The notes below the pieces were generated by a model. That model made no database searches, was not told the DNA's origin, and saw only the letters and a list, made by a program, of their open reading frames with translations. A DNA stretch of 9,504 nucleotides, taken from assembly GCA_964559295.1 (NCBI GenBank), contig CAZLGO010000069.1, forward strand, positions 1-9,504, read 5' to 3'. A program made the translations under genes and the position numbers. This DNA comes from CAZLGO01 sp964559295 (GTDB lineage Archaea > Methanobacteriota > Methanobacteria > Methanobacteriales > Methanobacteriaceae). Shown one piece after another: positions 1 through 6,068 of the stretch; the first letter of the stretch is position 1; each line of letters begins with the position of its first letter.

Positions 1-48
1 CAGAACACAAAAACAAAAATCTAAAAAGTCAAGTTAATCAAAATTCTC

Positions 49-57
49 TATAATAAA
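49..57 (+). promoter_or_regulatory. Possible TATA box of the decayed CMD-like gene
   Basis: The sequence TATAATAAA lies about 45 bases before the ATG at 98. That is a plausible archaeal TATA position with a short leader. It may be a relic promoter, since the gene it would serve is broken. In such AT-rich DNA the match is weak evidence. Confidence 0.25.
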
Positions 58-97
58 TCCATTTAGATTTCATACAGACACATGGAGCTGACAAAAC

Positions 98-220
98 ATG
101 GAACAAAATCCATAAGAACTGTTCCAGAAAGAATGCCCTGATTTAGCGGCTCGATTCAATGACCTGGTTGAGGCTCAAAAATCCCTGAAAGGATTGAATG
201 CTAAAACCAAACAGTTATAA
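98..220 (+). pseudogene. Decayed N-terminal fragment of a carboxymuconolactone decarboxylase (AhpD-like) gene
   Basis: Translation from ATG 98 gives MEQNP, an in-frame TAA at 113-115, then about 34 residues including ELFQKECPDLAARF, NDLVEAQKSL and KGLNAKTKQL before another stop at 218-220. This text resembles the start of carboxymuconolactone decarboxylase family proteins, in which a 'pelaeaF..L..A....g.LdaKTKqLI' segment precedes the helix with the CxxC active site. Everything after KTKQL, including the CxxC, is missing here and no continuation is visible in other frames. The piece is therefore both interrupted and truncated, and it cannot encode a working enzyme. The family call rests on about 35 remembered-pattern residues, so it is moderate. 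Confidence 0.5.
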
Positions 221-232
221 CCCCTCCACAGG

Positions 233-340
233 TCACCATCCAACAAGCTTCTGTAGTTTCTCCTTTGAGTTAAACCCAAGTGATACAACGATCCCTATTA
301 AAAGTACATTCAAAATAACGAATTTTGCAACAGATTTCAT
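233..340 (-). CDS. Possible 35-residue hydrophobic small protein
   Basis: On the minus strand an ATG at 340 opens 35 codons ending in TGA at 233-235. The product begins MKSVAKF, has one hydrophobic stretch (VILNVLLIGIVVSLGF, about residues 8-23) and ends in a lysine-rich tail (NSKEKLQKLVGW). That is the layout of a single-pass micro-membrane protein: basic N-terminus, one helix, charged tail. No clear ribosome binding site precedes the ATG, though a TTTAAATTT stretch lies about 50 bases upstream on that strand. I do not recognise a family. It could also be a chance ORF, or the tail of a decayed minus-strand gene that seems to run through 345-455. Confidence 0.3.
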   Translation of the reverse strand: MKSVAKFVILNVLLIGIVVSLGFNSKEKLQKLVGW

Positions 341-566
341 TGTATACCGATGTATTATTACCTAAAGAAAATGAATTTTTAGCAAATTTAAAAACATCTT
401 CTATAACTTTGAAAACTCTCCATTTTCAATCTTGTTTTTAAATTCTTTAGCTTCTTTTCAAAGAAAGATAGCATTCTTAATTTAAAATTGTATTTTTATA
501 AACAAAGGATGAATGATATATTCATAGAGCAAAATGAAGCTGTAAAAATTCTCTGAAAATCATGAG

Positions 567-588
567 AAATTTAGCACCCTAAATTTTT
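567..588. terminator. Perfect 8-bp hairpin with T-tract
   Basis: AAATTTAG (567-574) and CTAAATTT (579-586) are exact inverted repeats around a CACC loop. The 3' arm runs into a short T-tract ending at 588. It looks like a hairpin terminator, but no intact gene lies just upstream on either strand, so it may be a relic or an operator. The stem is AT-rich and would be weak as RNA. Confidence 0.4.
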
Positions 589-613
589 ACTATCTTCTGA
601 AAGTCTTAGATAC

Positions 614-620
614 TATAAAA
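614..620 (+). promoter_or_regulatory. Candidate TATA box for the Mur ligase operon
   Basis: TATAAAA sits about 85-90 bases before the ATG at 704. It would place a transcription start near 640 with a leader of about 60 bases. It is the best TATA-like element close to the operon, but the surrounding DNA is AT-rich and chance matches are common. Confidence 0.3.
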
Positions 621-703
621 TTGAAAAAGACAAATAATAACATGGAACTAATCAAATTGGTTAAGGTAGGATTGTAGGATAAGGATGAATACAGGCGGAA
701 TAA

Positions 704-2131
704 ATGATTAAAACATCGTATTTGGCCGATAAAGTAGGCGGGAAACTTATAGGTTCTGATAAATATATAACAGGTATATTTAACATTTTGGGCGATGCTA
801 GAAAAGGAGATGTTGTAATAAGACACTGGGTAGATGAAAATGGGATTAAAATGGCAGATGAAAAGGGCGTATCATGTATTGTAACTCAGAATCCTAAAGG
901 AGATGCCATTAAAATTGCAAAGGAACTTGATGTATCATTGATAATAACAGAAAAGATAGAAATTTCAAATGCATTTGCTATAAGGTGGTCTATAGAAAAC
1001 TTTGCAAAGAAATCTTTTCGAGTCGTAGTAACAGGCACCAATGGAAAATCAACAACCTCCCACATGATCTACAACATATTAAATGAGGCAGGTTATAGTA
1101 CGTATACAAATACAGATTCAAAATCTGAATTTAATACCCTAATCGATCCCATGGTTGCAAAACAGATAGCAGAATTTGGCAGTGAGATTGAAGCAATGGT
1201 AATAGAGGTTTCTGAGGTCCAGGGATGGCTTGGAAAAATTATGAAGAACCATGCCTACATCATGACGTCAGCAGTTGATCCAGATGTGGTTGTTATAACC
1301 AATGTTGCCTTAGATCACATAGGGCTGGTAAATTCCATTGAAGAGGCATTCGATGAAACATCTGGTTCTGTTAAAGCTTTTGGAGGAGATTACGTCATTT
1401 TAAATTCAGATGATCCCTTAGTTAGAAGGATGAGAAACTTCACGCATTCTGATGCAAAAATCCTGTTTTATGGGAATGGATCTGATATAGAGCTTAAAGA
1501 TGAAGGAATTTTTTATAGAGAGAATATGCTGATTAAAAGAAGTGATCTACCCTTCAGGGGTCACCATTTCATACAAAATACAATGGCAGCGATAGGTGCT
1601 TCTATAGCCTTGGGAATTGACCATGAGATCATAAGAAAGGCTGTTTCATCATATAAACCGCTGAAGAGAAGATTTTCAATACTTCATAAAAAACCGCTGA
1701 TAATAGATGATTTTGCCCATAACCCTGATGGTATCTTGGCAACCATAAAAAGCGTTGCTTCCTTTAAGAAAAAAATTTGCGTGGTTGTTGCAATCAGAGG
1801 TTCACGAGGAAAGCCTATAAACAAGTTTAATGCTGAGGCTGTGGCAGAAGGTCTTGAGGATCTTGATTATGAATTGATCGTAACAGCGAGCACCGACGTG
1901 GTCGATGATGCAAATAGGGTAAATGTGGATGAGAAAAATGTTTTTATAGAAACATTGCAAAAAAGAGGGATAAACTATATCTTCCATGAGGGGCTATATG
2001 ATGCAATAGAAGATGCTCTTGAATCCTCAAGTGAGGATGATGTTATTCTGTTGATTGGTGCCCAGGGTATGGATCCTGCAAGCGAACTTTTAAGAAAAGT
2101 TTACAAAAAACATAAAAAGAGATCCAAATAA
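704..2131 (+). CDS. Mur ligase family protein (MurE/MurF-like), substrate unknown
   Basis: Mur ligases are cytoplasmic ATP-dependent amide ligases that join an amino acid or amine to a carboxylate through an acyl phosphate. All three domains are visible. An N-terminal MurE/F-like substrate domain covers about residues 1-105. The ATPase core follows, with P-loop GTNGKSTT (111-118), the Mg-binding Glu in EVSEVQG (168-174), NVALDH (200-205), a lysine at 224 where Mur ligases carry a carbamylated Lys, and RGHHFIQN (285-292). The C-terminal ligase domain begins near DDFAHNPDG (335-343). The start at ATG 704 has an AGGCGG box at 693-698. It leads an operon with a gap of 14 bases to the next gene. 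Coenzyme F430 synthase CfbE is a Mur homologue in methanogens, but the full N-terminal domain and the absence of cfb neighbours argue against it. A pseudomurein-type or other peptide ligase is possible. The family is firm; the substrate is not. Confidence 0.9.
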   Translation: MIKTSYLADKVGGKLIGSDKYITGIFNILGDARKGDVVIRHWVDENGIKMADEKGVSCIVTQNPKGDAIKIAKELDVSLIITEKIEISNAFAIRWSIENFAKKSFRVVVTGTNGKSTTSHMIYNILNEAGYSTYTNTDSKSEFNTLIDPMVAKQIAEFGSEIEAMVIEVSEVQGWLGKIMKNHAYIMTSAVDPDVVVITNVALDHIGLVNSIEEAFDETSGSVKAFGGDYVILNSDDPLVRRMRNFTHSDAKILFYGNGSDIELKDEGIFYRENMLIKRSDLPFRGHHFIQNTMAAIGASIALGIDHEIIRKAVSSYKPLKRRFSILHKKPLIIDDFAHNPDGILATIKSVASFKKKICVVVAIRGSRGKPINKFNAEAVAEGLEDLDYELIVTASTDVVDDANRVNVDEKNVFIETLQKRGINYIFHEGLYDAIEDALESSSEDDVILLIGAQGMDPASELLRKVYKKHKKRSK

Positions 2132-2135
2132 ATTC

Positions 2136-2141
2136 AGGTGA
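2136..2141 (+). promoter_or_regulatory. Strong ribosome binding site for the POTRA-like gene
   Basis: AGGTGA, an exact complement to the archaeal 16S 3' end, lies 4 bases before ATG 2146. It fixes that start and shows that the second operon gene has its own initiation signal. Confidence 0.7.
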
Positions 2142-2145
2142 AAAA

Positions 2146-2571
2146 ATGTTTATAAAGGTAAGAAGAGACACACTGATCATCTTGATTTTAGCGTATATGC
2201 TAATAGTTTCAGGCAGATTAATGACCTACGTGGCATATGCCTCATCAACAGAGACTGCTGGTGGAGTTCCGATATCAGGGGTTATAATAAAGGGAAATGA
2301 TATAGTGCCTACAGATTCCATACGTTTCAATATAGCAGAAGCAGGATTTAGACCAGGAAGCTATATTGTGGGCGATACTCTCGTTACCACAAAAAGGAGG
2401 TTACCTGTAAGTGAGGCATTAGAAAATGCAAGGCGGTTTGCATTGATAACTGCTATCCCGGGGACAAGTGTGACGCCCATAGCTGCCGCTGATGTTCAAC
2501 TTGATAAAGAGAAAGGAGTACTCACAGTAACCGTTATCGAAGATTTCTCAACAACGGAGGTAATATCTTGA
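2146..2571 (+). CDS. Membrane-anchored or secreted POTRA-like protein
   Basis: This is a 141-residue protein. A short basic N-terminus (MFIKVRRD) is followed by a hydrophobic segment at about 10-32 ending AYASS, which is either a signal peptide or an anchor. The rest is extracytoplasmic and reads like one POTRA domain: strand ISGVIIKGND (43-52), helix around PTDSIRFNIAEAG (55-67), a FRPGS turn, helix LPVSEALENARRFAL (86-100), then strands ending GVLTVTVIED (124-133). Order and spacing fit the beta-alpha-alpha-beta-beta POTRA fold of FtsQ/DivIB and BamA-type proteins. The layout of short cytoplasmic tail, one helix and one POTRA is FtsQ-like, but the C-terminal beta domain of FtsQ is absent. 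It overlaps the next gene by 4 bases, so the two are probably translationally coupled. The fold assignment is pattern-based inference; the role is unknown, perhaps protein-protein contact at the envelope. Confidence 0.85.
   Translation: MFIKVRRDTLIILILAYMLIVSGRLMTYVAYASSTETAGGVPISGVIIKGNDIVPTDSIRFNIAEAGFRPGSYIVGDTLVTTKRRLPVSEALENARRFALITAIPGTSVTPIAAADVQLDKEKGVLTVTVIEDFSTTEVIS
2556..2561 (+). promoter_or_regulatory. Ribosome binding site that sets a TTG start
   Basis: A perfect GGAGGT lies 6 bases before TTG 2568. There is no ATG in frame close by, so this box decides the unusual TTG start of the 414-residue protein. The TTG overlaps the preceding stop as TTGA. Confidence 0.75.
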
Positions 2572-3812
2572 AGAGGGTTTTATTGTTTTTATTGATCATT
2601 ATAATGGTTGTAAATACATCTTCAGCTACCCTAAACTGCATAATAATAACAGATCCAACAGGAAAGGATCCAAACGGCGCTGCAGCAGGAAGTATGTCAT
2701 TTGCTCCTAACATGTTTCAATCAACTTTTATATTCTCAAAAGAACATAGGTTCGCTGTCTTATCTGGAGGTGAAGGCCAAACTATACCAAGATTAAACGC
2801 TATAGTCGAAACCATAAGAAGACTTGAATCAGGCTCTACAGCAGCCGAAGCTGCAAACAGTGCAAACATGTTTCCAAAAATAAGAGTTATGTGCGGAGGC
2901 CCTAATATCGGTGCAGCGGTGGGAGGTTCTTTTGATGTATATGTGGTTGTGGTCTCAAGCGATGGAACGATTAAAGTAACTCCCTACTCAGGAGGACTCG
3001 CTGTCCTAAACCCTGGTGAGAGGGGAGCCATAATTCATCTGAGAAATACCCCTGGCAATCCTCTTTATGGAACGGCCTCCAGTGTTCGTAAAGAGACTGC
3101 AATTCAGATTGGTAAGATGATAAGGGATGGTTACCCTGCAACTGAGATAATGGGAAAGGTCTTTGAGATGGTCTCAAAAAAAGCTGGCGAAAAACATGGA
3201 GGAGGAGCCGTAAATTTGGACTCTGGAATAAGCACCGCTGATATGTTCACCCCACCAGAACTCAATGAGACAGGATATCCTATGGATTCTCCTTACAGCA
3301 AGACGTGTTCTTACTGTGGATGGGGAGTAGGATATCCAAGTGCAGAAAGCTATTTGAATTGTCCTATTTGTGGGCACCAGCTAAAAACCCAATACGCTTA
3401 TGAGGTCCTCACAAAGACCATTACAGTAGAAAAAGAAAGTATGTCTGTTTATGTTTATGGAACTGATGCAGTCGGTGCTACAGGGACAACAAAAGAGGTT
3501 GTCAAAGCGGCTGTAAAAGAACATGGTTACAATGATGTTAAGATAGCAGATGCTATAAACTCAGCGATAGATGATGGTCTTATAGTTGGCGTAAATTATG
3601 TGGAACCAAAAGATCTCAATGTTAAGGAAAGTTCCAAGGCGGTAGGCGTTTACTTCAAACCCCTTCCAGGGCACAGAACGTCCCCCCCATGGAATCTACC
3701 TATAAGTTCCTCGATTATAGATGTCATTGGGAATATGCAGACCGCCATAGGATTTGTATTGGCGCTTCTTGTTTTATTCAGGAGCACATTAATCAGCTCT
3801 TTTTTAAAATAA
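2568..3812 (+). CDS. Secreted, C-terminally anchored protein with an extracytoplasmic zinc ribbon; family unknown
   Basis: This 414-residue protein starts at TTG, set by a perfect GGAGGT box. A signal peptide covers about residues 1-20 (MKRVLLFLLIIIMVVNTSSA). A glycine-rich alpha/beta-looking region follows (about 21-240), with the motifs LSGGEGQTIPRLNAI (65-79) and CGGPNIGAAVGG (109-120). A four-cysteine zinc ribbon comes next (C247, C250, C265, C268, as CSYCG and CPICG), then a second small domain (about 280-370). A hydrophobic anchor lies near 390-410. With a cleaved signal and C-terminal anchor, most of the chain including the ribbon lies outside the membrane, where zinc ribbons are uncommon. 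One N-x-T sequon occurs at N233. It is the last gene of the operon and is coupled to the POTRA-like gene. I do not recognise the family and assign no enzyme activity. Confidence 0.88.
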   Translation: MKRVLLFLLIIIMVVNTSSATLNCIIITDPTGKDPNGAAAGSMSFAPNMFQSTFIFSKEHRFAVLSGGEGQTIPRLNAIVETIRRLESGSTAAEAANSANMFPKIRVMCGGPNIGAAVGGSFDVYVVVVSSDGTIKVTPYSGGLAVLNPGERGAIIHLRNTPGNPLYGTASSVRKETAIQIGKMIRDGYPATEIMGKVFEMVSKKAGEKHGGGAVNLDSGISTADMFTPPELNETGYPMDSPYSKTCSYCGWGVGYPSAESYLNCPICGHQLKTQYAYEVLTKTITVEKESMSVYVYGTDAVGATGTTKEVVKAAVKEHGYNDVKIADAINSAIDDGLIVGVNYVEPKDLNVKESSKAVGVYFKPLPGHRTSPPWNLPISSSIIDVIGNMQTAIGFVLALLVLFRSTLISSFLK

Positions 3813-3860
3813 AAGGTTTTAATATGCTATTGATTTAGTACGCGCGAATAACCAAAAAAC

Positions 3861-3868
3861 TTTAAATA
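3861..3868 (+). promoter_or_regulatory. Strong TATA box with no assigned gene
   Basis: TTTAAATA, a consensus-quality archaeal TATA box, is preceded by an A-rich CCAAAAAAC stretch that suits a TFB recognition element. A transcript would start near 3890 and run toward the 3' end of aMBF1. Only tiny ATG frames follow, for example 13 codons at 3921, so the product could be a noncoding or antisense RNA, or the box could be a relic of the open frame around it. Confidence 0.4.
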
Positions 3869-3909
3869 CAATTGCTGATGAAGTAGCCGAAGGGATTTTA
3901 AAACAGAAA

Positions 3910-4017
3910 TTAAGAATTGAATGCAGGATAGCAACCCTCGTCAAGAGCACTTATCAGGATAAAAGAAAACACCGCAAGAAGCATAACGCGCATAAAAAAA
4001 TTCATCCTCGTATCCAT
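3910..4017 (-). CDS. Possible 35-residue hydrophobic small protein downstream of aMBF1
   Basis: On the minus strand ATG 4017 opens 35 codons ending in TAA at 3910-3912. After MDTRMNFFMR comes one hydrophobic stretch (VMLLAVFSFILISAL, about residues 11-25), then DEGCYPAFNS. This is the shape of a signal or anchor peptide with a short tail. An internal ATG with GAGG 12 bases upstream could give a 27-residue form. A CTTATAC element about 25 bases before the first ATG would allow leaderless expression. It lies in the same direction as aMBF1 and about 100 bases past its stop. Without homologues it could be a chance ORF; the plus-strand open frame competes for the same DNA. Confidence 0.25.
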   Translation of the reverse strand: MDTRMNFFMRVMLLAVFSFILISALDEGCYPAFNS

Positions 4018-4119
4018 ATAACAGTTTTAAGCAGAGAGTATAAGGATTTTGAAGTTTTGGTTGGTCTATTTAGAAAACTTCCTGTTTTGGGAGATATTTT
4101 CCTCAAAATGAGTTTAAAA

Positions 4120-4578
4120 TCAATTTTTCTTTATTTTAGCTATATCTCCAATTGTGGCTTCTTTGGGAACTGATAACTCAAATTCATCTGATGTTATATC
4201 CTCAATTTTTTCTAAGAGTCTTATACCCAGGGCTTTCTCTAACTTTTTTGCAAGTTTTATATCAGGAATCATTCTTCCTGATTCTATCCTGTTAATTACA
4301 GAGACCTTTTCATATATTTTTTCAGCTAAATCTTCACGAGACCATCCTTTATTTTCTCTTCCTTCCCTTACAATGACGTTGTAGTTCTCGGGGATCTCAT
4401 AGGTTAATTCCGCTCTCCTTGGAGGTCTTTTTATAGCTTTAGGTCTTGTCGATTTAGAGACTTCTCTTTGTATTTTCCCAAATTTTGCACATTTTGGACA
4501 TGCAAGCATAACAGATCCTTCAATCTTCGTTCGCAGCGGTTTTCCAATTATTTTGTTTCCACATATCTCACATCTCAT
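4120..4578 (-). CDS. Archaeal multiprotein bridging factor aMBF1
   Basis: aMBF1 is the archaeal relative of eukaryotic MBF1; archaeal members are linked to the 30S ribosomal subunit and translation rather than transcription. With the start at ATG 4578 the protein has 152 residues. An N-terminal zinc ribbon comes first (C3, C6, C27, C30 in MRCEICG and CPKCAKFG), then a basic linker (about 38-58), then a Cro/C1-type helix-turn-helix (about 69-123) containing the signature WSREDLAEKI and INRIESGRMIPD, and a conserved tail ending IGDIAKIKKN. A longer frame reaches TTG 4629, but that codon lies inside the TATA box and the family begins at M-x-C-E-x-C-G, so ATG 4578 is preferred. AAGGGA at 4584-4589 may serve as ribosome binding site. 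It is divergent from PAN and shares its promoter. Confidence 0.93.
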   Translation of the reverse strand: MRCEICGNKIIGKPLRTKIEGSVMLACPKCAKFGKIQREVSKSTRPKAIKRPPRRAELTYEIPENYNVIVREGRENKGWSREDLAEKIYEKVSVINRIESGRMIPDIKLAKKLEKALGIRLLEKIEDITSDEFELSVPKEATIGDIAKIKKN

Positions 4579-4627
4579 GCGTATCCCTTTGTATCTCCTG
4601 CTTGTAAGATAATCTAATTTATACCCC

Positions 4628-4641
4628 AATATTTAAATATT
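4628..4641. promoter_or_regulatory. Palindromic TATA box shared by aMBF1 and PAN
   Basis: AATATTTAAATATT is a perfect 14-bp palindrome. Its centre lies about 57 bases from the aMBF1 ATG and 58 bases from the PAN ATG. A start 25 bases away on either side gives each gene a leader of about 32 bases. It is the only good TATA box in the spacer, so one element probably serves both directions. Confidence 0.6.
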
Positions 4642-4676
4642 ACCAAAAGCAATGTAAAAATTGAAAAGCTCAAACA

Positions 4677-4685
4677 GGAGTGATC
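4677..4685 (+). promoter_or_regulatory. Ribosome binding site of PAN
   Basis: GGAGTGATC lies 7 bases before ATG 4693. It is nearly the full anti-Shine-Dalgarno complement (GGAGGTGATC with one G missing) and supports that start over the second ATG at 4702. Confidence 0.65.
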
Positions 4686-4692
4686 AGGGATC

Positions 4693-5925
4693 ATGGAGAA
4701 CATGTCCAAAAACATATTAAAGAAGATTGAGGAACTAAAAAAGGAGATCAGGATTTTAAAAGAAGAAAACATCAAAACAAAAAGAAATCTCATGTGGAAG
4801 GTAAGAAAACTCGAAAAAGATAAGGTCCTAGTGGAAAATGAGAAGATCAGATTAGACAGGGAAGTAAAATCCTTAAGAGGAGAGGTTGAAAGGTTCAGAT
4901 CCCCCCCATTAGTGGCAGCTATGATAACCGAGGTTCTGGAAGATGGGAGATTGGTAATAAAAAGCAGTACAGGACCACACTTTGTTGTTGGTCGCCCACG
5001 ATTTATAGATAAAAAGTTACTTGAACCTGGTGCAAGGGTTGCTCTGAATCAGCAGTCCTTTAGTATAGTAGATGTCCTGCCATCTGAAAAAGACCCTGTT
5101 GTAACAAGCATGGAAGTAGAGGAACGGCCTGATGTAACTTACAAAGATATAGGCGGGTTGGATGAGCAGATCGTTGAAATAAAAGAGACTGTAGAACTGC
5201 CTCTCAAAAAACCCGAACTTTTCGAGAAGGTTGGAATTGAGCCTCCGAAAGGTGTTCTTTTATACGGACCCCCAGGTACTGGTAAAACTCTTCTTGCAAA
5301 AGCTGTTGCACAGGAGACTCATGCGACCTTCATAAAGATAGTTGCATCTGAATTTGTAAGAAAATACATAGGAGAAGGTGCAAGATTAGTTCGAGGCGTC
5401 TTTGACCTGGCAAATGAAAAATCACCGAGTATAATCTTTATAGATGAGATAGATGCTGTTGCAGCAAAAAGACTAAAAAGTTCAACAAGCGGCGATAGAG
5501 AGGTACAAAGAACCCTGATGCAATTGTTAGCAGAAATGGATGGATTCGAATCAAGGGGAAATGTTAGAATAGTTGCAGCAACGAACAGACCAGACATATT
5601 GGATCCAGCACTCCTACGACCTGGAAGATTCGACAGATTCATAGAAGTACCCATTCCAAATGAAGAAGGAAGAGTTGAGATATTAAAGATTCACACAAGA
5701 AACATGGCGTTAGAAGAAGACGTTGATATAAAACTTATTGCATCCCTAACAGAAGGAGCATCTGGAGCAGATCTTAAAGCTATATGTACAGAGGCTGGAA
5801 TGTTTGCAATAAGGAGAGAGGGATCTTCTGTTACTATGAACGACTTCATGGATGCGATTGAAAAAACAATCGGTATGGAGAAAGACGAAGAGATTAGAAA
5901 AGAAGCAGGAGTTATGTACGGCTAA
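4693..5925 (+). CDS. pan: Proteasome-activating nucleotidase (PAN)
   Basis: PAN is the hexameric AAA+ unfoldase that unfolds proteins and feeds them into the archaeal 20S proteasome in the cytoplasm. At 410 residues it has family length. An N-terminal coiled coil spans about 5-68, followed by the PP hinge (P71-P72) that alternates between cis and trans in the ring, and an OB domain (about 73-135). The ATPase domain has Walker A GPPGTGKT (192-199), a YIG pore loop (225-227), Walker B IIFIDEID (247-254, catalytic E252), and the second region of homology ending LLRPGRFDR, with arginine fingers R309 and R312. The sensor 2 region is GASGAD (355-360). The last three residues, MYG, form the HbYX motif that docks into the 20S alpha ring. 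It is divergent from aMBF1. No proteasome subunit gene lies nearby, which is usual. Confidence 0.98.
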   Translation: MENMSKNILKKIEELKKEIRILKEENIKTKRNLMWKVRKLEKDKVLVENEKIRLDREVKSLRGEVERFRSPPLVAAMITEVLEDGRLVIKSSTGPHFVVGRPRFIDKKLLEPGARVALNQQSFSIVDVLPSEKDPVVTSMEVEERPDVTYKDIGGLDEQIVEIKETVELPLKKPELFEKVGIEPPKGVLLYGPPGTGKTLLAKAVAQETHATFIKIVASEFVRKYIGEGARLVRGVFDLANEKSPSIIFIDEIDAVAAKRLKSSTSGDREVQRTLMQLLAEMDGFESRGNVRIVAATNRPDILDPALLRPGRFDRFIEVPIPNEEGRVEILKIHTRNMALEEDVDIKLIASLTEGASGADLKAICTEAGMFAIRREGSSVTMNDFMDAIEKTIGMEKDEEIRKEAGVMYG

Positions 5926-5945
5926 ACTCCAAGTTTTTTAAGACT

Positions 5946-5978
5946 TTGATTCAAATCAATGCAATTTTTTTATTTTTT
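5946..5978 (+). terminator. Terminator after PAN
   Basis: TTGATT (5946-5951) and AATCAA (5954-5959) form a small stem, followed by a T-tract of seven T, one A and six T. The T-rich run alone would suit archaeal termination. It begins about 20 bases past the PAN stop. Confidence 0.55.
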
Positions 5979-6068
5979 GAAACAATTAAGCCAATGATGA
6001 ACCCTATGAGCTCTGATATATGATGAATGATGGGCGATCTGAGGCTTTAAAAACATTGGAGGAGTTTT

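Larger units (their letters stand above)
341..703. other. Gene-poor AT-rich stretch with faint coding-like traces
   Basis: I see no intact gene here. On the minus strand, about 455 to 345, two adjacent frames read like one protein segment joined by a single-base shift (AKEFKNKIENGEFSK, then VIEDVFKFAKNSFSLG), with stops on either side. This may be a gene remnant or just A-rich DNA. A 15-codon ATG frame at 511-558 on the plus strand looks meaningless. The stretch also holds the hairpin at 567-586 and the likely promoter of the downstream operon. Confidence 0.35.
3823..4173 (+). other. Start-less open frame of 117 codons, possibly a gene remnant
   Basis: This frame stays open from just after TAA 3820 to TGA 4171-4173, about 100 codons of it before the aMBF1 gene on the other strand. 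It has no ATG or GTG in a useful place; the first ATG is at 4108. The product would be very basic in the middle (KRKHRKKHNAHKK) with a protein-like tail (EYKDFEVLVGLFRKLPVLGD). It could be a gene that has lost its 5' end. Part of the openness may instead be a shadow of the minus-strand micro-ORF, which shares its codon boundaries. I see no family. Confidence 0.25.

Noticed and set aside
704..2131. Calling the Mur ligase coenzyme F430 synthase (CfbE)
   Set aside because: It has a full MurE/F-like N-terminal domain and no cfb genes beside it; the substrate is left open.
3174..3377. Minus-strand ORFs inside the zinc-ribbon gene (also 2971-3177)
   Set aside because: They lie opposite a gene with a signal peptide, ribosome binding site and zinc ribbon, and their own translations look like antisense shadows.
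3875..3882. C/D-box small RNA start, from CTGATGAA
   Set aside because: The first base does not fit the C box (purine expected), no D box follows at a suitable distance, and it lies upstream of the predicted transcript start.
4579..4629. 17-residue N-terminal extension of aMBF1 from TTG 4629
   Set aside because: The TTG lies within the shared TATA box, and family members begin at the zinc-ribbon M-x-C.
5319..5654. 111-codon minus-strand ORF inside PAN
   Set aside because: It is antisense to the conserved ATPase core of PAN; its openness follows from PAN codon use.
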